The position numbers and the translations under genes were made by a program. A stretch of DNA of 27,444 nucleotides from a virus. This document shows, piece after piece, positions 5,223 to 11,410 of the stretch (its first letter is position 1; each line of letters opens with the position of its first letter). Below the pieces are notes generated by a model that saw nothing but the letters and a program-made list of their open reading frames with translations, did no database searches and was not told where the DNA came from. Location of the stretch: the IMG/VR virus record IMGVR_UViG_3300030380_005469, positions 1 through 27,444 of that record; one strand, 5' to 3'.

Positions 5223-5695
5223 TGTCTAACAGTTGGGATGAATGGGAACAGAAAACGAAGACGGCTTTCGAGCCGTTACCGCCTGGGCAATATGTGGCGG
5301 TCATTGATAACGCGTCTGTTGAGTACAACGACAAAGGCGCAAGAACTAAGATAACGCTTAAGGTTGTCGAAGGGCAGCACAACGGTCGCTTGATCTGGGA
5401 AAGCTACCCGCACATTGACAAGTTCCGCTGGTTTGGTCGCATGGCTTGGGAATCGCTTGGCTTCCAGCATGTGCCCGAAGGCGACAGCATGGAACAGATG
5501 TTTTTGAGCATTAGCCGTGCGTTGACTGACTCGATCGGCAAAGCCGTGCGCGTCACGACCGATCAAAAGACAAGCACCTGGCAAGGTCAGGCACGCGTCA
5601 ACGTGATCGTACGCAGGCTGGAAGCTATGGCACCACCGCAGCAGCAGCAACAGCAGCCGCAGCAGGTGCCCGGCGGATATGATGCGCCATGGTGA
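5222..5695 (+). CDS. DUF669-like single-stranded DNA-binding protein with SSB-like C-terminal tip
   Basis: The 157-residue product begins after a TAATG overlap. Residues about 18-135 form a beta-rich domain with LPPGQYVAVIDNASVEYND (19-37), then KITLKVVEGQHNGRLIWE (43-60). This is the pattern of the DUF669-type proteins that act as phage ssDNA-binding proteins. A flexible glutamine tract (140-148, encoded by repeated CAG/CAA) leads to the final residues GGYDAPW. Bacterial SSBs end in an acidic tip with D-x-P-F that recruits partners; the DAPW ending looks like a variant of it. Neighbours are the annealing ATPase and a RuvC-like resolvase. The domain assignment is good but not certain. Confidence 0.8.
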   Translation: MSNSWDEWEQKTKTAFEPLPPGQYVAVIDNASVEYNDKGARTKITLKVVEGQHNGRLIWESYPHIDKFRWFGRMAWESLGFQHVPEGDSMEQMFLSISRALTDSIGKAVRVTTDQKTSTWQGQARVNVIVRRLEAMAPPQQQQQQPQQVPGGYDAPW

Positions 5696-6225
5696 TCCTT
5701 GGACTAGATCCAGGCTTTGCTAACCTTGGCTGGGCGTTGCTCGATTGCAGCAGCGCTCAGCCTCGGTGTCTAGCCGGCGGCGTGATTAGAACAAAGCCAG
5801 ACCGTAAGGTTGCGCGCTGTGACGATAACGTGCGTCGGTGCGGCGATCTGGCAGACGCAATTAACCAACTGCATAAAGAACACCGCTTTGCATTTATTGC
5901 GGCAGAGGCGCAGAGCTGGACAAGGCACGCAAACGCCGATCGTGCAGTCGCGCAAGCCTGGGGCGTGATTGCTGCGCTTAGCGAGGTTTACGGCTGCCCG
6001 GTGATCCAGATGCGACCGCAAGACGTTAAATTGAAAATTGCAGGCAGCCGCAGCGCGTCGAAAGGTGCTTTACAAAACATGCTTGAACATCAAGTCGGCA
6101 ACGCACGCGAAATGCTGCAGCAACTTGCCAAGTCACATCAAAATCATGCAAGCGACGCTTTAGGCGTTGCGCTTGCAAGTCAAACGCACCCGCTGGTGCA
6201 AACCGTTAAACGAATGAGAGGCTAA
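5689..6225 (+). CDS. RuvC-like Holliday-junction resolvase
   Basis: This enzyme cleaves four-way DNA junctions formed during recombination, or branches that would block packaging. The 178-residue protein has the RuvC RNase H-fold pattern: D7 in ILGLDPG (residues 3-9), E73 in IAAEAQSW, a QDVKLKIAGSRSASKGA segment (111-127) and a C-terminal HASDALGVAL with H153 and D156. These match the four acidic or His active-site positions of the family. The length is close to that of cellular RuvC. No RuvA or RuvB gene is present, as is usual in phages. It overlaps the ssDNA-binding protein gene by 7 nt. Its final codons provide the GAGAGGC SD for the helicase gene. Confidence 0.9.
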   Translation: MVILGLDPGFANLGWALLDCSSAQPRCLAGGVIRTKPDRKVARCDDNVRRCGDLADAINQLHKEHRFAFIAAEAQSWTRHANADRAVAQAWGVIAALSEVYGCPVIQMRPQDVKLKIAGSRSASKGALQNMLEHQVGNAREMLQQLAKSHQNHASDALGVALASQTHPLVQTVKRMRG

Positions 6226-6227
6226 CC

Positions 6228-7502
6228 TTGACACCTAATGAGGCAAACGCCCGGCAAGCGGAGCTTGGCTTGCTGGGGGCTCTGATGCTGGCTACGAAGA
6301 TCGACCCAGCAATAACCGAAACACTAACAAGCAACGATTTTGCAGACGCTCGGCACGCAGCAATCTGGCGTGCAATCTGCCAAGAGGTGCGAAGCGGTGG
6401 CGAAGATGCGCCCAGCTTAGTCGTCGTCGATTGGCTGCGACAAGCCGGCGATCTAGAACTTGCCGGCGGCTTAGAATACGTCGACAGCTTTAACAATCAC
6501 ACGATACAACGCAATTACGGCAGCGCCGCACAGTGTGCGCACGCTGTTAAACAATGCTCTAGGCTGCGCAGAATCGCCGCTAACGCAAAAGCAACGGCAG
6601 ACGCCGCCGAAGGTTACGCCGAAGGCTCAACGGCTGCCCTAATCGAACTGCAGCAATCGCTAGCAGCGCTGACCAATGACACGAAAAGCGAAACCGTCAA
6701 CGCCTGGCACGCCTTGACCTATGATCTTGAGCAAACCTTTCGCCCTGGCGTGCGCACGGCTACACCGCTCGATCAATATATGCCGCTTTCGCCCGGTCGC
6801 ATGTTTGTTTTAGGCGGTCGCCCCGGTCATGGCAAAACGACGTTGACGCTGCAGATTGCTTTGTCGCTGCTCAAGGCAAACCCTGGCGCACAAACGTTGG
6901 TGGCGAGCTGCGAAATGACAGAACCAGAACTAAGCCTAAAAGCGCTGTGCTGCTTAGAGGGTCGCAACTTTATTGATCAGGTGCGCAACAATAAAGAACA
7001 AGGGCTAATTGCTGTTGCGCACGCTGTGCAAGAGCACGCCGACACGTTGCAGCGGTTGCACCTAAAACCGACGCGCAGCATGGACGCTATTATTGCAGAG
7101 GCGCACGCTTTACACCGAACGCAACCGTTGACTTGCGTGGTTGTTGACTACCTAAGCGCAATGGACGCGCCAGGCGGTGGCAATCACGACACGCGTACGC
7201 GTGAGGTTGGCGCTGTGTCTCGATCGTGCAAAGCGCTGGCGCAAGCTTTAGACTGCATTGTTTTGGCAGCGTCACAGCTTAACCGTGGCGCTAAGGACAG
7301 CAGCAAGCCAACGCTTAAATCGTTGCGTGACAGCGGCGAAGTTGAACAAGACAGCGACGGCGTCGCATTGTTGCACCGACCAGACCACGACGACGACGAC
7401 GCAACAGCGCAATTGCTGATTGCTAAAAACCGCTGGGGAGAGTTAGCAACGATCAGCTTAGAACCTGATCTAGCTAACCACCGTTTTCAATGGGGCTTTT
7501 GA
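6228..7502 (+). CDS. DnaB-like replicative helicase
   Basis: The start is TTG 6228, with the common SD GAGAGGCTAACC. This places the DnaB N-terminal domain (AELGLLGALM, 11-20) right at the beginning as expected. The C-terminal RecA-fold core has Walker A GGRPGHGKT (196-204, K203) and CEMTEPEL (228-235). It then has Walker B VVVDYL (304-309), SQLNR (349-353) and a DSGEVEQDSDGVALLHRP stretch (368-385), all in DnaB order. The 424-residue length is slightly below that of cellular DnaB. It unwinds DNA at the fork as a hexamer. No phage primase, polymerase or helicase loader is visible, so it probably works with host primase and polymerase III. Confidence 0.92.
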   Translation: MTPNEANARQAELGLLGALMLATKIDPAITETLTSNDFADARHAAIWRAICQEVRSGGEDAPSLVVVDWLRQAGDLELAGGLEYVDSFNNHTIQRNYGSAAQCAHAVKQCSRLRRIAANAKATADAAEGYAEGSTAALIELQQSLAALTNDTKSETVNAWHALTYDLEQTFRPGVRTATPLDQYMPLSPGRMFVLGGRPGHGKTTLTLQIALSLLKANPGAQTLVASCEMTEPELSLKALCCLEGRNFIDQVRNNKEQGLIAVAHAVQEHADTLQRLHLKPTRSMDAIIAEAHALHRTQPLTCVVVDYLSAMDAPGGGNHDTRTREVGAVSRSCKALAQALDCIVLAASQLNRGAKDSSKPTLKSLRDSGEVEQDSDGVALLHRPDHDDDDATAQLLIAKNRWGELATISLEPDLANHRFQWGF

Positions 7503-7503
7503 T

Positions 7504-7665
7504 ATGATGGACGCAAGACAGATCATGCGCGCAATGTTGTTAGGGCTAGCGCCGCCAGAGCATCGAGCTTTGAGCGTGGCAGAACTGCAGCGGCTAGGAT
7601 ACCGGGCGAGCACCGCCGAAGCGCTGGCGCTAGCGGCTAAAGAACAGCAACAAACCGAAAACTAA
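7504..7665 (+). CDS. Candidate small helical protein at the end of the early unit (53 aa)
   Basis: One base after the helicase stop, ATG 7504 (or ATG 7507) opens a 53-codon frame ending at TAA 7663. The product begins MMDARQIMRAMLLGL and continues with two amphipathic helices (LSVAELQRLGYRASTAEALA) and a polar tail. Its 3' end overlaps the 3' end of the leftward gene at 7630-7899 by 36 bp, so the two transcription units collide inside coding sequence. No family is recognised. Support comes from tight spacing behind the helicase and an unbroken frame; the SD (GGGG, 9-12 nt upstream) is modest. Confidence 0.5.
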   Translation: MMDARQIMRAMLLGLAPPEHRALSVAELQRLGYRASTAEALALAAKEQQQTEN

Positions 7666-7899
7666 GCCGGTCACAAACGAGGCGCTAGCGATTTGCATAG
7701 TGCGATCAGGCGCCGGCTCTGGGCAAGCTGGGCAAGGGTCGCACTCGAAGGTTTTGCGTAACTCAACCTCACGCTTGCAGGCGATCGCTGCTTTAGCTCG
7801 CTTGGCGCTAATCAATACGCCGTCGCAAGGCACGGTGTCGCCTTGATCGACTGCCGCCGATGATACGCAGGGCGCTGACAATAAAATAACCGCTAGCAT
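7630..7899 (-). CDS. Cysteine-rich envelope protein with signal-like N-terminus and C-terminal membrane helix (spanin-like candidate)
   Basis: This is the last gene of the late unit. ATG 7899 overlaps the upstream gene's final codons (ATGCTAG). The 89-residue product has a hydrophobic signal-like start (MLAVILLSAPCVSSA). A soluble middle follows, with a VPCDGVLISAKRAKA motif (23-37) and a cysteine cluster C53-C56-C59 (ECDPCPACPEP), then a C-terminal membrane helix (about 69-87). A short exported segment held by a C-terminal helix is the layout of single-protein spanins, which fuse inner and outer membranes in lysis. C11 is a possible lipidation site, but the residues before it are a poor lipobox. 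Function is inferred from topology and position. Confidence 0.7.
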   Translation of the reverse strand: MLAVILLSAPCVSSAAVDQGDTVPCDGVLISAKRAKAAIACKREVELRKTFECDPCPACPEPAPDRTMQIASASFVTGLVFGLLLFFSR

Positions 7900-7982
7900 T
7901 TACCAGCCACGCGCGTAAACGCAGCAGCAAGCAGCGTGCCGATAATTGCCCAGATAAAAAGCACAACAAGCGCTAGCGTCAT
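7893..7982 (-). CDS. 29-residue single-pass membrane microprotein
   Basis: ATG 7982 overlaps the stop of the preceding 34-codon gene as ATGA, and the frame ends at TAG 7893. The product starts MTLALVVLFIWAIIGTLLAA and ends with a basic FTRVAGKC tail. It is one membrane helix with a positively charged end, expected to stay inside. A longer version in the same frame could start at 8087 (MNDDKPDRLAF), but that would displace the equally good overlapping gene at 7979-8083. It belongs to a chain of small membrane genes that probably make up a lysis cluster. Confidence 0.5.
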   Translation of the reverse strand: MTLALVVLFIWAIIGTLLAAAFTRVAGKC

Positions 7983-8083
7983 TTTGTACCCTTCTCGCCC
8001 CAATAAAAACCTATAAGGAAACCGAAGCAAACCCAGCTGCTGAGCATCGCCCAGAAAAGCCAATCGGTCAGGTTTATCGTCAT
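7979..8083 (-). CDS. 34-residue membrane microprotein
   Basis: ATG 8083 overlaps the stop of the upstream spanin-like gene as ATGA, and its own TGA stop (7981-7979) overlaps the next ATG the same way. The product begins MTINLTDWLFWAMLSSWVCF and ends LIGFYWGEKGTK. It is one Trp- and Phe-rich membrane helix with a charged tail. The perfect double ATGA coupling and the clear helix favour this over the overlapping frame starting at 8087. It may be a holin-type or antiholin-type micropeptide; that is inference. Confidence 0.5.
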   Translation of the reverse strand: MTINLTDWLFWAMLSSWVCFGFLIGFYWGEKGTK

Positions 8084-8355
8084 TCATCAAGCAGCGCCGC
8101 AAGTTCTTCTCGGTCGTCTCGGCTGTCGCCTAGATCACGCAAAGGCTCGACCGCTTGCGTTATTTCTTCTTCGAGCGCTTCTTGCCTTTTTTCGTTTTTG
8201 GCTTGGGCTTCTTGACGCGCTTTGAGTAGTTCGACCCGTGCATGTTTTCGCTCCATTCGTTTTAAAGAAAGCATAGCAACAAAAGCCGACACTGCGCCGA
8301 CCACTGCAAGCAAACCAGCAATAATCTTAGCTAGCACCGTCTCGACGCCTGCCAT
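8080..8355 (-). CDS. Membrane-anchored coiled-coil protein (Rz/i-spanin-like candidate)
   Basis: The 91-residue product from ATG 8355 (MAGVETVLAKIIAGLL) has one N-terminal membrane helix (about 9-32). A long, highly charged helix rich in Glu, Lys, Arg and Ala (about 33-75) follows, then an acidic C-terminal tail (REELAALLDE). This is the usual layout of inner-membrane spanins such as lambda Rz: short cytoplasmic end, one helix and a periplasmic coiled coil. A GTG at 8376 would add seven basic residues and is an alternative start; neither has a strong SD, so translation is probably coupled to the overlapping gene upstream. Family is inferred from topology, not sequence match. Confidence 0.65.
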   Translation of the reverse strand: MAGVETVLAKIIAGLLAVVGAVSAFVAMLSLKRMERKHARVELLKARQEAQAKNEKRQEALEEEITQAVEPLRDLGDSRDDREELAALLDE

Positions 8356-8518
8356 AATAAAGCGCCGACGCTGCACCTGTCAGCAAACCTGCGCCCACAT
8401 TATCAAACTCAGCCCAGCCAAAAGCCGCAGCCGTAAACGTAAACAAAGCAACGCCCCACGTAGCGCACAAGATAAGCGCTGTCGGTGCCTTGCCGCCTGA
8501 CTTCATAAAGCTTGGCAT
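8327..8518 (-). CDS. Small two-helix membrane protein (holin-like candidate)
   Basis: The 63-residue product from ATG 8518 begins MPSFMKSGGKAPTALI and has two hydrophobic spans, roughly 13-34 (ALILCATWGVALFTFTAAAF) and 40-55 (VGAGLLTGAASALYYG). They are joined by a short acidic turn and followed by a basic tail GRRRDGAS. Size, two helices and basic end fit a class II-type holin, and the next genes look like spanins. The endolysin itself lies far away at the head of the late unit, so a lysis role is plausible but unproven. A structural membrane protein is the alternative. Confidence 0.65.
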   Translation of the reverse strand: MPSFMKSGGKAPTALILCATWGVALFTFTAAAFGWAEFDNVGAGLLTGAASALYYGRRRDGAS

Positions 8519-8521
8519 GAT

Positions 8522-8812
8522 TTAGCCTACGTACTGAATAACATTGACGGTTTGCGCTGCGGTGCCGTTAACAAACAACGGTGAGCCTTTAATACAAGCT
8601 GTCTCAAACGTGCCGCCAGGTTGCACCAATACGCCCAGCACGCTGTTGCTCGGTCCGATGTTGACGTTGTTTGCGCCGGTGTTGCTAATAATCACATAGT
8701 AGCCTGTCACCGTGATTGCGTCATAGCCGCCCGTCAACGTTTCCTCGCTAACCGTTGTGTCATTATTCCAGATCGGCGCATTAGCTGCCTTTGCGTCTGT
8801 GGGGTTTGCCAT
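8522..8812 (-). CDS. Small beta-rich tail/virion-associated protein (96 aa)
   Basis: ATG 8812 follows a strong SD (AGGAGTTAAAACA). The 96-residue product is rich in Asn, Thr, Val and Gly, with alternating strand-like segments (AITVTGYYVIISNTGANNVN, then VLVQPGGTFETACI). It has no charged helices or membrane span. This composition is typical of small virion or tail-tip decoration proteins forming a beta-sandwich. Its place directly after the LamG-type adhesin gene supports attachment to the tail tip. I do not recognise the family. Confidence 0.7.
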   Translation of the reverse strand: MANPTDAKAANAPIWNNDTTVSEETLTGGYDAITVTGYYVIISNTGANNVNIGPSNSVLGVLVQPGGTFETACIKGSPLFVNGTAAQTVNVIQYVG

Positions 8813-8823
8813 TGTTTTAACTC

Positions 8824-9501
8824 CTAGGGATGCGCCGGCTTGCCGGCGTTATAGTCTCTTAAAATTTCGTCAGGTGATAAAGCGCGCCCGTAAAACCTGC
8901 CGGTGTCAATAATGCCTGTGAAATAATCTGTCGTGTTTCCTGAGATCTGGTGTCTGCCAAATTCAGTATTAAGTGTGCCCCAACTAGACACAGCTCCGCC
9001 ATCACCCGCTGCGGTGCCTTGTAATTCGCCGTCTATGTAAATTAACAAGTTGCCGCCTGGACCCTCGTTTACAACTGCCATGAAATGAAATGTCCCGGTT
9101 GCATAATTGCCGGACGCTTGCACATTATTTAAACCAGAGGTCGAAACAAAAGCCTGCGCTACTCCGGTGTTATCACTTTGACTTAATAAAAAAGGCCGAA
9201 CCCCAACATTGTCACGGCTTAAAATGCGTTCGTTTCCTTGTGTCGGTGGATCTGTGCTTTGATTGTACCAAACGCAAAGACTAAACGCCCCAGTGTATTG
9301 CAACTTTGTTGCATTGCCAATGCTTACAAAAGACTCACCGTTAAAATTAGGAAAAGTGAAGGCAGCGCCTATGGTGCCGTCAGTGCCATTAGCAGGCGTT
9401 GGCATTAAATCAAACCACGTTGATTCGCTGTGACTTAACCGCTCATAACGTGCTGTAGCGTCGCCGGTTGCTTGCGGTTGTTTGATGCGTTGCTTTCTCA
9501 T
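8824..9501 (-). CDS. LamG/concanavalin A-like tail adhesin (225 aa)
   Basis: ATG 9501 has an AAGGTG SD. After a basic N-terminus (MRKQRIKQPQATG), residues about 52-220 form a concanavalin A-like (laminin G_3) sandwich. The signatures are FVSIGNATKLQYTGAFSLCV (58-77), a central NLLIYIDGELQGTA strand pair, and the final GIIDTGRFYGRALSPDEI (196-213) with RDYNAGKP. Proteins with this fold bind carbohydrates and are common in phage tail fibres and tips, so this is a likely receptor-binding component. It is the last of the larger tail genes before the membrane-protein cluster. Confidence 0.85.
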   Translation of the reverse strand: MRKQRIKQPQATGDATARYERLSHSESTWFDLMPTPANGTDGTIGAAFTFPNFNGESFVSIGNATKLQYTGAFSLCVWYNQSTDPPTQGNERILSRDNVGVRPFLLSQSDNTGVAQAFVSTSGLNNVQASGNYATGTFHFMAVVNEGPGGNLLIYIDGELQGTAAGDGGAVSSWGTLNTEFGRHQISGNTTDYFTGIIDTGRFYGRALSPDEILRDYNAGKPAHP

Positions 9502-9516
9502 GCTGTCACCTTATCT

Positions 9517-10119
9517 CTAACGCTGCGGCACGACAAGCGCCAACCATTGCCAGCCCGTCACACCAAAGCTAAAGCATTCTATTTTGCAAAACCCTGGCGG
9601 CAAGTGCAAACCTACGTCGCCATTACTCCACACCTGACCACCGCCAGGTGCGCCAAAACTAACGACTGTTCTGATTGACGGTTGCCATTGTTCGTTACGC
9701 CATACGCTAACGTTAAGACGCAAAATATACTCGCTAACCTGACCGTCAGTGAATGCCTTAACGTCAACGTATGTATAGCCACCGTTTCCCGTTGCGTCTT
9801 GCAGTGTCTCGCCGGTCAACGCCTTAGGGTCTGGCACGTTGCAAAATGTCACCAGATCGAAGCGTGCGCTGCTTGATGTAGGGCGCACAGGACAACTAAA
9901 ACCAACGCCTAACGGTCTGCCCCAAATACCGCCACGGTGATCGTGCGAAACGCTAGGCGTGTCACCTGTACCGGTTGCTTGTCCGTCGATCCATTCCGCA
10001 ACGCCTCTTGCGCTTTGCTGTATGCTGCGCAGTGTGCTGTGCAAACCTTGGGCGCTGTTGCCAAACTTGGCATAGCCGCCAGGCGATACAGGCCCACGCT
10101 TTGCTGCTGGCTGACTCAT
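9517..10119 (-). CDS. Tail-tip protein with HDH motif, third of three similar genes
   Basis: ATG 10119 overlaps the previous stop (ATGA). The 200-residue product has a polar N-terminus, a helix with LRSIQQSARGVAEWIDGQ (30-47), then VSHDHRGGIWGRPL (57-70) with His59-Asp-His61. The rest is beta-rich, with a Trp-rich end (GVTGWQWLALVV). The same order (short N-terminal helix, an HxH-containing loop near residue 60, beta-rich C-terminal domain) is seen in the two genes just upstream. HxH loops in tail fibres are known to hold metal ions at trimer axes. A tail-tip or fibre role is inferred from position and layout. Confidence 0.75.
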   Translation of the reverse strand: MSQPAAKRGPVSPGGYAKFGNSAQGLHSTLRSIQQSARGVAEWIDGQATGTGDTPSVSHDHRGGIWGRPLGVGFSCPVRPTSSSARFDLVTFCNVPDPKALTGETLQDATGNGGYTYVDVKAFTDGQVSEYILRLNVSVWRNEQWQPSIRTVVSFGAPGGGQVWSNGDVGLHLPPGFCKIECFSFGVTGWQWLALVVPQR

Positions 10120-10781
10120 ACCGAATAAACCAAACTATGCCAGACACGGACAAAGTCGCCGCTTGGCACGCTAATCTGTACTAACATCTCTAAAGGTCCG
10201 CCGCTGGTTAGGCTTGCCGCTGCCCAGTCGCCAACTTGTATTGTCTCCAAACCTGCAGCAGCGTTTGCGCTGTTTGCAACAATCGCCGTGCCGTCAATCG
10301 TGACCGTTACCGTAACTGCTGCGGCAGCGCTAAGCGTTGCGCCTTTTTCGATTAACACCTGGCTGCGCAAGGTTGCGTTGGAACCGACAGCAGCAGGCGC
10401 AGCAGCAAACGGCGCGAAGATAAACGAGCGAATAGGCGTCAGCGTTGCGCTGCCATCTGCCCAGCCGCCATTAGGTGCGTAATGCGGCAACAATGAGCTA
10501 GGCGCTGCGCTGCTATCTGATCGCAAGAAAGGCGCGCCAAAACCTGTCGGGTAATCGGTCAAAATGAATGCGTCGGCTGTTAGCGTCTGATCGCGCACGC
10601 CGTCGTGCGTGTGCCCTTGTGGCGCGCTTAGCGCTGTGCCTCGACCGTCTGCGCTGTTTGTTGTGACTTGCCATAGATAATCAATAGACTCGACGCTGCG
10701 CCCCATTACGTCACCGCTAAGCGGCTGATCGGCTGCAACTAAGGCGCTTGGTAAGTGGTGGCGCGTAGGTGAAAACGTCAT
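10116..10781 (-). CDS. Tail-tip protein with HTH motif, second of three similar genes
   Basis: ATG 10781 overlaps the preceding stop (ATGA). The 221-residue product has SVESIDYLWQVTTNSADG (29-46) followed by PQGHTHDGVRDQTL (54-67), with His57-Thr-His59 in the typical phage-fibre GHTHDG setting. After that comes an Ala-, Thr- and Val-rich beta region with a VTVTVTIDGTAIVA strand pair and a final VRVWHSLVYSV. Its architecture parallels both neighbours, though overall identity between them is low by eye. It is a probable tail-tip component. Confidence 0.75.
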   Translation of the reverse strand: MTFSPTRHHLPSALVAADQPLSGDVMGRSVESIDYLWQVTTNSADGRGTALSAPQGHTHDGVRDQTLTADAFILTDYPTGFGAPFLRSDSSAAPSSLLPHYAPNGGWADGSATLTPIRSFIFAPFAAAPAAVGSNATLRSQVLIEKGATLSAAAAVTVTVTIDGTAIVANSANAAAGLETIQVGDWAAASLTSGGPLEMLVQISVPSGDFVRVWHSLVYSV

Positions 10782-11410
10782 TGGTTTAGCCTCACTTGGT
10801 CATTGTCTGCGCACCAAACCTCTGCACCATACACCGACCAGCAAAGCCCGTTTATGTATGCGCCTGTAAAGTTTAGCGCTAGTGTATGCAAGCCTGCAGA
10901 TACGCTGGCAAATTCTGCAGTAATAACCCACGCATTGCGATCTTGTGACGCAAGAAAGTTGTGCTCTGTTATCACGCCGTCTAGCTCAAGTTGTAAACCT
11001 GCCACGTCGATGCTTGGACGCTGCACGCCGTTTGCCTCGCCATCTCGACCGTACAAAACCAAAACGTAATCTTGCGCCGTGTATACTTGCAGCATAGCCG
11101 CCCAGCAAAAAGTGTTTGCTAAGCTAAACGGATGCGCCGTTGCTGCAACTTGCGGATCGCCCATAGACGCAAACCCTTGCCAACGACAAGCAGGCTGTGC
11201 CAGCATGGCGCCTTTGCTGCCTTTTAGATGGTCATGTACCTGCGCAACAACCCGACCGCCGTTGCCTGGTGCTATGCCTGTCGTCAACGTTTCGTAGCTG
11301 TTGCCAATTGTTTGCCAGGCTTGCTGGAAAGCGTCGGCGCGCACAGGTTGTTGCGGTGCGGCAAAGTTGCCTTGCTGCTCTGGTCTAGGGTCTAAAATTG
11401 CTGTGCTCAT
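10778..11410 (-). CDS. Tail-tip protein with HDH motif, first of three similar genes
   Basis: I chose ATG 11410 (MSTAILDPRPEQQ), which overlaps the hub gene's stop as TAATG and has AGGAG upstream, over an in-frame GTG at 11419. The 210-residue product has FQQAWQTIGNSYETL (about 28-42), then VAQVHDHLKGSKGAML (55-70) with His59-Asp-His61. A beta-rich C-terminal domain with several Trp residues follows. The HxH pair falls at almost the same residue number in all three consecutive genes. It is likely to be a tail-tip or fibre-base protein. Confidence 0.75.
   Translation of the reverse strand: MSTAILDPRPEQQGNFAAPQQPVRADAFQQAWQTIGNSYETLTTGIAPGNGGRVVAQVHDHLKGSKGAMLAQPACRWQGFASMGDPQVAATAHPFSLANTFCWAAMLQVYTAQDYVLVLYGRDGEANGVQRPSIDVAGLQLELDGVITEHNFLASQDRNAWVITAEFASVSAGLHTLALNFTGAYINGLCWSVYGAEVWCADNDQVRLNQ

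Noticed and set aside
7780-7800. GCGATCGC (HIP1-like) octamer as a cyanobacterial host sign
   Set aside because: Only an isolated occurrence was noticed; HIP1 must be strongly over-represented to be meaningful.
7983-8087. N-terminal part MNDDKPDRLAF of a 64-residue frame ending at 7893
   Set aside because: Kept only as an alternative. The overlapping 34-codon frame from ATG 8083 has ATGA overlaps at both ends and a clear membrane helix, while this stretch has no recognisable character.
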